Assembly: GCA_963608705.1 (NCBI GenBank)
Contig: CAVDHB010000032.1
Span: forward strand, 1 to 18,163
Length of the DNA stretch: 18,163 bases
Source: CAVDHB01 sp963608705
GTDB lineage: Bacteria; Bacteroidota; Bacteroidia; Bacteroidales; Bacteroidaceae
Direction: 5' to 3'
Positions within the stretch are counted from its first letter, which is position 1; every line of letters starts with the position of its first letter. The position numbers were made by a program, and so were the translations under genes. The notes under the pieces are model-generated. The model saw only the letters and a list, made by a program, of their open reading frames with translations. It did not search any database and was not told the DNA's origin. This document shows, in pieces, positions 1 through 8,400 of the stretch.

Positions 1-116
1 CCGACGAGCTTGCCATGCACGATAACTTGCATGATTATGCTAATTATCGTTAACCCTATGCAGTTTTCTTATTATAGTTCATATTATAAATCCGATTCAA
101 CGAACATTTCACTCCA
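1..116. other. Non-coding left edge
   Basis: No gene is supported here. It is the 3' side of the minus-strand Rpn gene. An imperfect hairpin is visible, with arms CGATAA (20-25) and TTATCG (44-49) and an inner GCAT/ATGC pairing. It has no clear T-tract, so calling it a terminator would be guesswork. Confidence 0.4.
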
Positions 117-1031
117 TTAGTCTTTGTGTGAGGATTGCAGATTTTTAATGTCTTGTTCTGATAATCCTGTCATCTGTATTATTTGATTGACAGTCATACC
201 TGCCTGCCACATTTTCATTGCTATTTCCTTTTTTTCCTCAATTCTACCTTCTGCTTTTCCTTCTGCTTTTCCTTCGGCTCTACCTTGTGCTCTTCCGGCT
301 GTTCTTCCTTTTTCAAATCCACTATCCACAGCCCATTCGTAGGTAGCCTTGTTGTCTCGGTAAACCTTCAGGCTTTCTTCATAGATTTCCCGATCTTTCT
401 TATTTATACGTGCTATTTTTGCCATTTCCTCAAGTTTGTGGAACAGCTTTTTTTGAGAGGTGAAAGGCAGTTTTTCTAATGCTTCCATGTGTTTAAGTAT
501 AAAAATCCAACGTTCAAAGTCATTCTTACATTCCTCCTGTGTCTTGGTGAACTTGGGCAGTTCGAGGAATGTCATTCTCATCTTGTCTGAAAACTGTTGT
601 CCAGAGTCTCTGTCCGCCAATATGACATCCGTTCTGAAGTCCTTTAAAGAAGGTGACAAAGTGAAGTTTATAAAGAACACTCCGTAAACGGCTTTTATGT
701 TGTAGTCCCAATCATTGCCTTTTTCACCTTGGCTGATTATAGACTTCGACAGATAGAACAACGCTCTTTCTTTGAAGTACCGTTGTGCTCTGTTTTGCAT
801 CTCCACGATAATATATTCACCTGTGTCAGTCAGGCAATATATGTCGTAGATGATGCCACGTTCTTCCTTAAATTCAGGTGACTGTTCCTTGTCAAGGAAC
901 TGCAAATCGACAATATGCCTCTCATTAATGAAAAGGCAGTTAAGGAAGTCAATCAGTAGGTCTTTCGACAATTTCCGTCCGAAGATGTATTTAAATCCCC
1001 AGTCTGTAAACGGATTTATGTAACGTCCCAT
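117..1031 (-). CDS. Rpn-family recombination-promoting nuclease / putative transposase (PD-(D/E)XK), 304 aa
   Basis: The N-terminus (MGRYINPFTDWGFKYIFG) is the hallmark of the Rpn/PDDEXK_2 family (TIGR01784 type), whose characterised E. coli members are DNA endonucleases that stimulate RecA-independent recombination. The PD-(D/E)XK core is visible as D63 (IIYDIYC) and E77/Q79 (IIVEMQN), the E-x-Q variant usual in this family. A charged Gly-Arg/Glu-Lys stretch near residues 243-267 is encoded by five 12-bp tandem units at plus-strand 247-306, followed by a small helical tail. The open frame extends to 1199 from a GTG, but I chose the ATG at 1031: the paralogue at 9081 begins at the same point of the alignment, and a good Bacteroides promoter lies just upstream, inside the extension. 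It is transcribed alone. The name 'transposase' is historical; no terminal repeats flank it. Activity and target are unknown. Confidence 0.88.
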   Translation of the reverse strand: MGRYINPFTDWGFKYIFGRKLSKDLLIDFLNCLFINERHIVDLQFLDKEQSPEFKEERGIIYDIYCLTDTGEYIIVEMQNRAQRYFKERALFYLSKSIISQGEKGNDWDYNIKAVYGVFFINFTLSPSLKDFRTDVILADRDSGQQFSDKMRMTFLELPKFTKTQEECKNDFERWIFILKHMEALEKLPFTSQKKLFHKLEEMAKIARINKKDREIYEESLKVYRDNKATYEWAVDSGFEKGRTAGRAQGRAEGKAEGKAEGRIEEKKEIAMKMWQAGMTVNQIIQMTGLSEQDIKNLQSSHKD

Positions 1032-1054
1032 GGCTGTAAACTTTATTTCAGCCT

Positions 1055-1085
1055 CAAAGTTACGTAAATATTTCAGTTTGACCAA
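1055..1085 (-). promoter_or_regulatory. Bacteroides-type promoter of the Rpn gene
   Basis: Read on the minus strand, a perfect -7 box TAACTTTG (1055-1062) follows a TTGG (1082-1085, close to the -33 TTTG) with a 19-bp spacer. Transcription would start near 1048, about 17 nt upstream of the ATG at 1031. This argues against the longer GTG-initiated frame. Confidence 0.6.
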
Positions 1086-1449
1086 TAAATGAACTTGTAA
1101 ATTGCTTTTTCTGTTTTGAATTATACTGGAAGCGGCATGGGATAGAGCTTCGATTTGAGTATGCTTCGGTGCATAAAAAGAGAAAGTGTAATCTACCACT
1201 CCTGATTACAAATCTCCTCATACTCGGCAGCCGTCGAATAACATATCCGCCGGAACGGGAATAAAGCCATCGTTTAGCATAGTCTGTGGACAGTTCCACC
1301 TAAAAACACTCGCTTGTTCATGCAATAGGCTGCATTCCTTATCGAAGCCTTCTTCATTAGCCATCGCAAAAGGCTTCATTGGCCATCGAAGCCTTTTGCG
1401 TTTTTGCCTCATTAATTAATACACAATAAATCATCCCACGAATAACATG
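1086..1449. other. Intergenic stretch without a supported gene
   Basis: The stretch between the promoter of the Rpn gene and the stop of the 208-aa gene holds only short open frames with no recognisable protein features. Its main content is a repeat-built hairpin near 1341-1405. Confidence 0.5.
1365..1405 (+). terminator. Strong hairpin with T-tract, plus-strand orientation
   Basis: A perfect 13-bp inverted repeat, CGCAAAAGGCTTC (1365-1377) and its complement (1388-1400), encloses a 10-nt loop and is followed by TTTTT (1401-1405). This is a textbook intrinsic terminator on the plus strand, yet both neighbouring genes are on the minus strand. The left arm is part of a local near-duplication: ATCGAAGCCTT occurs at 1341 and 1385, and TTCATTRGCCATCG at 1353 and 1375. 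On the minus strand the stem is followed by ATGG, not by T's. Confidence 0.6.
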
Positions 1450-2076
1450 CTATAACTTCACATTTCTTGTTTCAAAAGCCTTGAAACCGCGATTGGTTAT
1501 AAGCTTGGCATTGATAGGAATGGGGTCAGGAAGCATCTTGTATATTTGGTAAAAACCGTCTGCCATACCATTGGGAGAAGATACAGGAACACTACCCACC
1601 GTTAAAACACATATTTTGTGATTGAATTTTTCTATGAATGTCTTGACACGGGGAGATTCAAACAATAAATGTAAGGTGGCAAACAGTTGTGTCCTCGCTT
1701 TGGACAATTTGCTGCCCTTTTTGCCGTCGGACAACTCATGAATGATGAAACAGGCTTTATCGTCGGAACAATCATACGCAATGTAGTCTGCACGCCCTAT
1801 ACCCTTCGTCCATTTTCCAAATTGGTTTAGATACTCCTCATAGCGAATAAAACGTAATTTGTAAGTATGTCGCTCATCCCCGTTAAAATAGGTAGCGGTA
1901 CCTTTTCCCACCATCCTTTTTATAGTGGAAGTCGTCCCCTTTCCATCCACTATGTCAAACACTTTATCGTCTATATCCTCTGTTATCACCTTCGGCTCTG
2001 CGGTGTATTCAGCTAATGTACCATTCCTTTGCCGGTTGATAACCTCCACGAGGTCTTTCTTCATCAAAAATTCCAT
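1450..2076 (-). CDS. Unknown 208-aa protein, partner of the adjacent ATPase
   Basis: I do not recognise the family. The protein has no signal peptide or membrane segment. The N-terminal third is polar. The centre holds RADYIAYD (about 95-102), FIIHELSDGKKGSKLSKART (110-129) and then QL. This ordering of Asp, a beta strand ending in Glu and a downstream Gln resembles a degenerate PD-(D/E)XK core (D97, E114, Q130), but S116 sits where the catalytic Lys would be expected, although lysines follow at 119-123. The gene starts 4 nt after the stop of the ATPase gene, so the two are almost certainly co-transcribed and probably work together. Start: ATG at 2076; M5 (2064) is an alternative. Two-gene ATPase-plus-effector defence modules (Septu-, PARIS- or AbiL-like) share this layout, but I see no HNH or Toprim motif that would assign it to Septu or PARIS. 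Confidence 0.75.
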   Translation of the reverse strand: MEFLMKKDLVEVINRQRNGTLAEYTAEPKVITEDIDDKVFDIVDGKGTTSTIKRMVGKGTATYFNGDERHTYKLRFIRYEEYLNQFGKWTKGIGRADYIAYDCSDDKACFIIHELSDGKKGSKLSKARTQLFATLHLLFESPRVKTFIEKFNHKICVLTVGSVPVSSPNGMADGFYQIYKMLPDPIPINAKLITNRGFKAFETRNVKL

Positions 2077-2080
2077 CAGC

Positions 2081-3259
2081 CTATCGTATATTGTTGTATT
2101 CTGAATAAATTTCTGTTATGGGGTCAGACATGACACGGGTATCTATCAGACACTGCTCCCCTTTAATGTTCAGCGAGACAGCGTATCCGTCCGCTATTTG
2201 CAACACCTCTATGTCATGGAAATTCATGTGAGGAGAGTTAAGAGCTGGTTGTCCAGACTCGGCACGTCGTATCAACAGATTCAGATAATTCACAATGTAT
2301 GGACTATGGGTGGCCATCATCAAATACATATTGTCCTTATGATCCATAAGAAAACAACGGTTTATCAAGAAGTCTATCAAAGACTTTTGGCTTTCAGGAT
2401 ACAAACTTAGTTCCGGTTCTTCTATATGTATGAATATATTACTATGAGAAATCTCGCCCACATTCATGGCAGCGTTGAAATGTTTCAAGCTGTCCGTATC
2501 CGCCAGATAACGGAATATGGATTTGTTCATCCCCTCTACTGAGTCATAATGTCTGGCGTAATATTCCACAATGAGGGAAAGAGGGCTGACTGTCTGAATA
2601 CCCGAAGAAGCGTTTTCCAATCCAATGGTATATTCATCCTCCTCATCCATGCTGGAAATGACAAAACGTTCTTTGCTTTTTTCTTTTACCCGTTTCACTT
2701 CCACCCCCAGGTAATCAATGGGAAAAGTCTCTATTTCCGATACGGCAGTTCTGAAATCAGACAAGGTCTCCTCAAAATAAGACTCACTCTGCTCCACACG
2801 GGTCTTTCCGGCAATGACATCCGCAATCTCATTCCGTTTATCCGAAATGAAGCAGATTTTATTCAATGACAACTTGTCTTGCGGAATAATCTTCCGAGGA
2901 GTTACCAGACCTTCCCGTGTATAGGATATCTTGCATCCGTCATTTTCATAATGGATTTCCGTATTCTCCTTCACATATTCATCAATACCTGAGAATCTCA
3001 GCAAATCCTTCATATTAAAAGTAAGGTCTTTCAAGTTTTTGGCTTGTGAATGACGCAAGTAAGAGCGCAAATTGAGGCGTTTGTATATCCAACGGAACAG
3101 GGAGAGCACCTTCATAAGCGTACTTTTTCCACTGCCTGACTCGCCCACCAATACAGTAAAAGGCTTGATATGCGTAATCTCTATCTCTTTGATAGGACCA
3201 AAATTTACAATCTTAATACGCTCGTCCATTTGCTTCTGATTATTGATAATATAACTCAT
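2081..3259 (-). CDS. ABC/SMC-like AAA family ATPase (AAA_21/OLD-like), 392 aa
   Basis: This is a cytosolic ATPase of the ABC/SMC-related class used by many phage-defence systems. Seen directly: an N-terminal strand layout INFGPI-like (IVNFGPIKEIEI, 17-28), Walker A GESGSGKST (39-47), an ABC-signature-like ASSGIQ (217-222), Walker B with the tandem glutamates in IFIHIEEPELSLYP (275-288), and a switch histidine in ATHSPYI (316-322). All the parts of a working nucleotide-binding head are therefore present. The insert between Walker A and the signature (about 50-210) is mostly helical and charged, but shorter than an SMC coiled coil. There is no C-terminal Toprim domain, so it is not a full OLD nuclease; any effector activity should lie in the downstream 208-aa protein. 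Start ATG 3259; M11 (3229) is possible. A promoter with a perfect -7 box lies 12 nt upstream of the start. Confidence 0.85.
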   Translation of the reverse strand: MSYIINNQKQMDERIKIVNFGPIKEIEITHIKPFTVLVGESGSGKSTLMKVLSLFRWIYKRLNLRSYLRHSQAKNLKDLTFNMKDLLRFSGIDEYVKENTEIHYENDGCKISYTREGLVTPRKIIPQDKLSLNKICFISDKRNEIADVIAGKTRVEQSESYFEETLSDFRTAVSEIETFPIDYLGVEVKRVKEKSKERFVISSMDEEDEYTIGLENASSGIQTVSPLSLIVEYYARHYDSVEGMNKSIFRYLADTDSLKHFNAAMNVGEISHSNIFIHIEEPELSLYPESQKSLIDFLINRCFLMDHKDNMYLMMATHSPYIVNYLNLLIRRAESGQPALNSPHMNFHDIEVLQIADGYAVSLNIKGEQCLIDTRVMSDPITEIYSEYNNIR

Positions 3260-3271
3260 TGAATGCTTTTA

Positions 3272-3303
3272 CAAAGGTAATACTTTTTTCGGAACATACC
3301 CAA
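3272..3303 (-). promoter_or_regulatory. Promoter of the ATPase / 208-aa operon
   Basis: On the minus strand, TACCTTTG (3272-3279) matches the Bacteroides -7 consensus exactly. TTGG (3300-3303) lies 20 bp upstream as a near -33 box. The 5' leader would be very short. No comparable promoter lies before the 208-aa gene. Confidence 0.55.
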
Positions 3304-3384
3304 TGATTAGATTGAATAGAATAAAGCGACGCAAAATATATGTTTTTTGAGAACTTCAATAATTGCATTCTATGTCGCAATATA

Positions 3385-3412
3385 GTAGAGACGCGATTAA
3401 TTGCGTCTCTAC
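3385..3412. repeat. Dispersed 28-bp palindrome, copy 1, with adjacent GCGGATAATCAT motif
   Basis: The arms GTAGAGACGC and GCGTCTCTAC flank a central GATTAATT, with one imperfect pair. The motif GCGGATAATCAT follows at 3418-3429. An AATGATTA at 3302-3309 on the other side may be a decayed left end of the same unit. The palindrome sits between the ATPase promoter and the terminator of the OmpA gene and has no T-tract, so a terminator role is unlikely here. Confidence 0.8.
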
Positions 3413-3443
3413 CTTTAGCGGATAATCATTATTGAATAAAACA

Positions 3444-3476
3444 ACAAAAAAAAGGACGCACAGAATTGTGCGTCCT
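3444..3476 (-). terminator. Intrinsic terminator of the OmpA-family gene
   Basis: A perfect 10-bp stem (AGGACGCACA, 3453-3462, with TGTGCGTCCT, 3467-3476) and GAAT tetraloop is followed, on the minus strand, by a run of nine T's. It lies about 43 nt beyond the stop codon and closes the lipoprotein/OmpA run. Confidence 0.9.
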
Positions 3477-3518
3477 GACCTCTACAATGACCTACTAATC
3501 ATTAAACGATGATGAAAA

Positions 3519-4595
3519 TTATTCTGCAATGCAGATGCACACACGATTCTCGGTCATTGTAGAGAATGGTTGTTCCGTATCGCCTTTGAAAGCGGTGCTG
3601 ATACGGTCGGCGGAGATGCCCGCTTTCTTTAACTCGGAAGCTACGGAAGCTGAACGGCGCTTGGAGATGCGTTGGTTTATCTTATAGTTGCCGGTCTGCT
3701 TGTCCGCATAACCGACAATGGAAACCTTGGCCTCGGGATGCGCCTTCAGATAATCCACAATACGCTGAATCTTGGTCTGCTCGCTGCTTCTCACATACGA
3801 GGAGTTTATCTTGAAGAAGATGTTTTCCGTCAAGGACTCCACTTTCTTCTCCGGCTTTGGCTCTGGCTTCGGTTCCTCCTTAGGTTCCGGTGTAGGCTGC
3901 TGTGCAGGCTTGGCCGGTTCTATGTAGGAGGCGGGTACCGTCTTCTTGGCTTTCTTGCCGAACTTGAAGGTGAAACCAGCCAGAGCGTTGAACTGCCAGT
4001 CGGCGTTGCCAGCCTTCTTGGAGTTGAACTTGTCGCTCAACACGTTGGCGTTCACTTCCAAGTTGAAGTACACGTTACGAGCCAGACGGAAGTCAGCGCC
4101 CAAGCCGAAGCGGCCCACGGGACTGATTTTGTTCTTCGTCCACAGATACTCCATATTGTATCCCTTTGCGGCGATGGCCACCGCCTCGTCGTTGTTGAAC
4201 GCACCGTTGATGCCCACACCGCCGAAGAGGTAAGCGTTGAAGAAACGCTTCTCATTGTAGTGGCAGAAGAGGTTGCTCAAGTTTAACGTAGCGTCCACAT
4301 TGCCCTGCAAGTAGTTGTACTTGTACTTTTGCAGAGGATACGTCCACGCACCCTTTGCCTGCCATCCGCTCAATCCAAAGCGCAAGCCCCATACGGGATT
4401 AAACTGGTAGCCCACATTCAAGGCGGCAGCCGGAGAAATCAGGTTCTTGAACGTTGTTTCTCCCACAGTGTGTGCGGCACCTGCTTGCACCTGCATATAC
4501 CAGTGCGGGTTGAATTCTTCTGTGGTGTTTTGCGCACTTGCCATTCCACAGCCTGCACACAAAGCGCAAGCCAATAAACTTGTTCTTAACTTCAT
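3519..4595 (-). CDS. OmpA-family outer membrane protein, 358 aa
   Basis: The protein has a signal peptide (1-21, cleavage expected at ASA|Q), then about 195 residues rich in alternating aromatic/glycine strands (FNPVWGLRFG, FNAYLFGGVGI, AGFTFKFGKK) typical of an eight-stranded OmpA-type barrel. A Pro/Glu/Lys linker (about 226-251) and a C-terminal OmpA peptidoglycan-binding domain (about 254-358) follow. In that domain GYAD (D298) and SKRRSASV (R313/R314) match the residues that contact diaminopimelate in E. coli OmpA. It should anchor the outer membrane to the peptidoglycan. The last strand, NRVCICIAE, contains two cysteines. The gene lies 22 nt after the DUF1573 gene, making it the third member of a same-strand run, and is followed by a strong terminator. 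Confidence 0.93.
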   Translation of the reverse strand: MKLRTSLLACALCAGCGMASAQNTTEEFNPHWYMQVQAGAAHTVGETTFKNLISPAAALNVGYQFNPVWGLRFGLSGWQAKGAWTYPLQKYKYNYLQGNVDATLNLSNLFCHYNEKRFFNAYLFGGVGINGAFNNDEAVAIAAKGYNMEYLWTKNKISPVGRFGLGADFRLARNVYFNLEVNANVLSDKFNSKKAGNADWQFNALAGFTFKFGKKAKKTVPASYIEPAKPAQQPTPEPKEEPKPEPKPEKKVESLTENIFFKINSSYVRSSEQTKIQRIVDYLKAHPEAKVSIVGYADKQTGNYKINQRISKRRSASVASELKKAGISADRISTAFKGDTEQPFSTMTENRVCICIAE

Positions 4596-4617
4596 CGTCT
4601 TGTCGTTTTTAGTGTTT

Positions 4618-5031
4618 CTAATCTTTTATCATCCGTCCCTTTACAGCCAAAGTGACCACTCCGCTTTTAGCGTTACTGAATACATTCAGGGTTTTATAGA
4701 ATGAACCCGCTTCGCTGCCAGTACCGTCATATTGCACTTGAATTTTAGCAGAGTCACCTTCCTGTATCGGTGATTTGGGATAATCAGTAGTGGTACATCC
4801 ACAACCTGTTTGAACCTCTCTAATCACTAACGCATCCGGTCCTTCATTGTAAAGGACAAAGGTACAATGTTGCTTCACGGTATCTCCATGATAGGTTCCA
4901 AAGTCATGAATGGAATCCGTCACATGAATGGTCACGTCATCTATACCCAACTTGTTCTCTTTTTTATTACAGGAGACCAATGCCAGCATAAGACAGCCAC
5001 TCACGGTGGTTCCCCAGAAGAACCGATGCAT
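4618..5031 (-). CDS. DUF1573 lipoprotein, 137 aa
   Basis: DUF1573 proteins are small immunoglobulin-like secreted or lipid-anchored proteins common in Bacteroidota; their function is not known. Seen here: a signal peptide with lipobox LVSC (C21), a strand beginning IHDFGTYHGDTVKQHCTF, the family signature TGCGCT (C77 and C79) and the closing VQYDGTGSEAG and FYKTLNVFSN segments. The frame opens at 5061 with a TTG, overlapping the upstream gene, but the ATG at 5031 has AAGG just before it and sits 2 nt after the upstream stop, so I prefer it. The residues after the cysteine (CNKKENK) lack an acidic surface-export signal, so it probably faces the periplasm. Confidence 0.9.
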   Translation of the reverse strand: MHRFFWGTTVSGCLMLALVSCNKKENKLGIDDVTIHVTDSIHDFGTYHGDTVKQHCTFVLYNEGPDALVIREVQTGCGCTTTDYPKSPIQEGDSAKIQVQYDGTGSEAGSFYKTLNVFSNAKSGVVTLAVKGRMIKD

Positions 5032-5033
5032 CC

Positions 5034-5366
5034 TTATTCGTACTTGATTTTTATCGCGCAACGACCTTCATCCATATCTTTTTGCGCACGATACAGCGCA
5101 CCGTCTCGCAAGAAATAATAAGTGGGGTCTTCATTGTATTCAATGGTGGCGTACGGACGTTTATGGTCTTCACCGTCAAACCATTTGATGTTCTCTACTT
5201 TTGAGTTGCCCGCAAATTGAATAGTACCCGTATAATCCTTGTTCAACACGAACTTATTATTGAATTCATCCGTAAATGTACCGGCAAACTCATGGTCACT
5301 CTTTCCTCCACAGGCACTTAAGAGGATAGTGACAGCCAGACATAAGAACAAAACAAATCTTTTCAT
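5034..5366 (-). CDS. Small lipoprotein of unknown function, 110 aa
   Basis: The signal peptide and lipobox (ILLSAC, C19) are clear. The mature part, about 90 residues, is beta-rich, with FAGTFTDEFNNKFVLNKDYT near its start and a closing GRCAIKIKYE. It resembles the small lipocalin-like or META-like lipoproteins of Bacteroidota in layout, but I cannot place it in a named family. A GTG at 5375 would add three residues; the ATG at 5366 is the more natural start. It ends 2 nt before the DUF1573 gene, so the two are translationally close and surely co-transcribed. No TAnnTTTG box lies in the 80 nt upstream, so expression may depend on readthrough from the large lipoprotein gene. Confidence 0.82.
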   Translation of the reverse strand: MKRFVLFLCLAVTILLSACGGKSDHEFAGTFTDEFNNKFVLNKDYTGTIQFAGNSKVENIKWFDGEDHKRPYATIEYNEDPTYYFLRDGALYRAQKDMDEGRCAIKIKYE

Positions 5367-5390
5367 TTTACTCACTTTTTACAGTTATAA

Positions 5391-5423
5391 AAGGGTGTCC
5401 TCTTGTAGTTGGAGGGCACCCTT
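5391..5423 (-). terminator. Hairpin between the large lipoprotein and the small lipoprotein gene
   Basis: On the minus strand AAGGGTGCCCTC (from 5422) pairs with GAGGACACCCTT (to 5391) with one mismatch and a loop of about 8-9 nt, followed by TTATAA. The T-tract is short. It could end the upstream message or only attenuate it, since no separate promoter is evident for the next three genes. Confidence 0.55.
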
Positions 5424-5447
5424 ATTATCAGATAGTTGTGTTAATCT

Positions 5448-8400
5448 TTACTTGTTAGCAGGACCGATGGTCTTCTTCACAGGAATTTCAATATTCACAG
5501 GAATTGAACCCCAACCGTAGTTGACAGTTACATCCAAACGAATCTTGGAATCACCCGTTAACACTGTACCATTGTTCTTGTAAGTCAAGAAACCATATTG
5601 GGAAGTTTCACCGTTAATGGTTGTTCTTGTATCGTAGTCAAGAACGATGGAATTTGGAACAGCGTTCCATTGACCATTCAGGTACATTTCAGCTGAGTTC
5701 TTATTAGGTACGATATTGAACGGACCATAGTAGCCCCAGTAGTTAGTATGCTCGCTGAACGGACGATTACGCCAGTCAGTTGCAGAAACCACTTTCTCTA
5801 ATGGCACATAAGATCCCTTCTCACCGAAGTCTACACCATCAATGAAGTTTCCTTCAGCTACTTTAGCCACGTCTACAGGACGTACGAACAAGGCAGTGTA
5901 ATGGTCTTTACCGTTGAATGTAACAGTTACAGGATAATTGTCATTAGCACAAGCGTATCCTTTCACGGAATAGAACACTTCGAATGCCTTACTGTTCAAC
6001 AATTTCTTAGCAATATTACTGCTCTTATTCAGCTCCACCTTGTTGTAAGCCTTATTGACTACATGGTTCGGGTTGTTGTGATTGTTGATAGTAGCGACAG
6101 TCTCTGTCGTTCCATTCAAGGTTGCCTTCAACTCCAAGCCATTATTAGCCACGGTGAACTTCACACCGTTCACGTCATAACCACCATTGCTTGCACCCTT
6201 CAGAGAAGTAACGTCCTCAATATCCTTGCAGAAGGTGTATTCATAATGATCAATGACCGTGTTGTTCAATTTCAGCAAACCATTCTCAGTCACGAACGGA
6301 GAGTTCAAATCATTGTCGAACACACAGTTTGTAGGACTGGTTGTTGTTGCAGGATTCGGCACAGCGACATTGAACTTAGACTGAGTCTTGGAAGCGTTCC
6401 AGTATTCATTGATGTAGCTTGCAGTGGTAATGTTCTCAGTCTTGTTGATACCCTTCACTTTAGCCTTGAATACAATCTCCACTTTCCGACCATCTGCGGC
6501 TTTATAGTAGCTGATATGCTGAATTTCCTTACCAGCGTTCTTCCACAAATCTTCAGTAGTTACTGTCCACTTATACAAGTAAGTGGTTGTACCACTGTTA
6601 GGATCTCTCAAGCTTGTAACTGTACCCACTTGGCCGTCAACGTTGTTAGCATCGAATGTGCTGTAAATGCTATGGAAATCGTCACGACTTAAATCCAAAT
6701 GATTGTAGAACTGTACATTCACCTGTTCTACCGTACTTTGCAGAGTAAAGCCACCCTGATTACAAGTCCATCCAAAGTCTGTACCATTCTCACCGATGTG
6801 CAACACAATCTGTTCGTTCGGCTTCGGATCAGACTTATGGTCGGTCCAACGAATCTTGATATAAGAAATGGCTACCGCCTGATTCTTATTATTTTTATCG
6901 TACAATGTCACACGCACAATAGGAGTACGACCGATAGCAGCACGTCCGTCTGTACCATAAACTCTTGAGGTTACTTCACTTCCATTCAGGGTGATGAATT
7001 GTTCCTGCGGAGTTTGGTTGGTACCCGTCTTGTAATTCTTCACGATTTCATATTTGAAATCGAATCCTAATGCCTTCAAATCAGCATGACTCAAGGTACA
7101 CTTTCTACCGTCAAGGCTCAGTTCGTGTGCCTCTACGTAGTCATTCAAATCGTATTTCTTATCATATACGAATTCCTGATCAACTGGCTCGTTATTGTCG
7201 GTGTTCACATTCCATACCTTATTGTTAGGAATACCAGCTTCTCTATCCAAGTTGCTGATACCAACAATTGCGCGACGATAGTGGAAGTCTTTCTTTCCGT
7301 CCAATACATCGTGACGGTTCTTGTCAGCGATACGAAGCTGTCCAAGATCTCTCTTGAACAAGGCAGCATAGTCTGAAGTCACCAACTCTTTAGTGTTAGC
7401 TCTTGTAGTCTGCAATGCCACGATGGTAGCCTTGTCCGCAGAAGCGGTCGGAGTTCCCTTAGTAGCTACTTTAACTTTCAGGATACCCGTCTCAGAGTCA
7501 TAGCTTGCAATCTCCGGAGTCACGCTAAAGCCAGCGGCTCTCGTAAGAGATACGATACCTGCGTCCTTCACGATATATTTCAGATTCTTCTTGACATCTT
7601 CGATATTCGCATTAGAAGGATTCACATGATAATATGCGTAAGTATCCGGATTTACGATAGTCGTTGTAGAAGACGCTGTAGACTTCTCAGCAGCAGAGTT
7701 CTCTCCGTTCAACCTTTCAGAGTTGTAGTGGAAAGAGCTAATCTGGATTCCAGGAAGACCTACTTCCTTCACTTCTACCTGTCCGATACCATCGGTAGCG
7801 CTCTCGTCCAAACGGTCACCGGCGAACACCAGTCCACGCAAGTTATTAGACAACGGAATGACTACACCCTTCGGATCCACCGTACCGTTTTTGTCTGGTA
7901 CACCGTACAGTGTCAAGTTATTTTCATCCATCATACCCGTAATGGCTCCCGGGGCTCTGAAAGAGATATTTGTAGGAGTTACTTTACCGTCAGCGTCTAC
8001 CTTGTCAAAGCAGCCAGTAGTGGCATTCGGCACATAATATGCTCCGTCTTTTCCGTCAGCACCTGGCTTTCCATCAGCACCTGGCTTTCCGTCAGCACCT
8101 GGCTTTCCGTCAGCACCCGGCTTTCCGTCAGCACCCGGTTGTCCATTAGCACCGTCTTTACCGAGCGCATAGTACTCAGTCTTCTTACCATCCTGATACC
8201 AATAGCCGTCTTTTCCAATGGTCCATGCTGTACCATTGACACCGTTCTTCACGTCATAAGACTGGCCATTGCTCAGCGTAATCTTCACACCTTCGGATGT
8301 GTTTTCCACTTTGGTAATCACGCTACCAGCAGTGATTTGACTTTTGATCTGGTCTAAGACCTTTGAAAGTTCATCAATCTGGTTCTGTAAGTTACTGATG

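Noticed and set aside
1032..1199. N-terminal extension of the first Rpn gene from a GTG at 1199
   Set aside because: The paralogue and family begin at the MGRYINPF equivalent, and a good promoter lies inside the extension.
1218..1412. 64-aa minus-strand open frame
   Set aside because: It runs through the repeat-built hairpin, has no recognisable domain and no promoter; best seen as non-coding.
1450..3259. Assignment of the ATPase operon to Septu, PARIS or OLD/Gabija
   Set aside because: The partner lacks HNH, Toprim and helicase motifs, and the ATPase has no fused Toprim domain.
5901..8357. Long plus-strand frames opposite the large lipoprotein (263 and 243 aa)
   Set aside because: They are antisense shadows; the minus frame has signal peptide, lipobox and collagen repeat.
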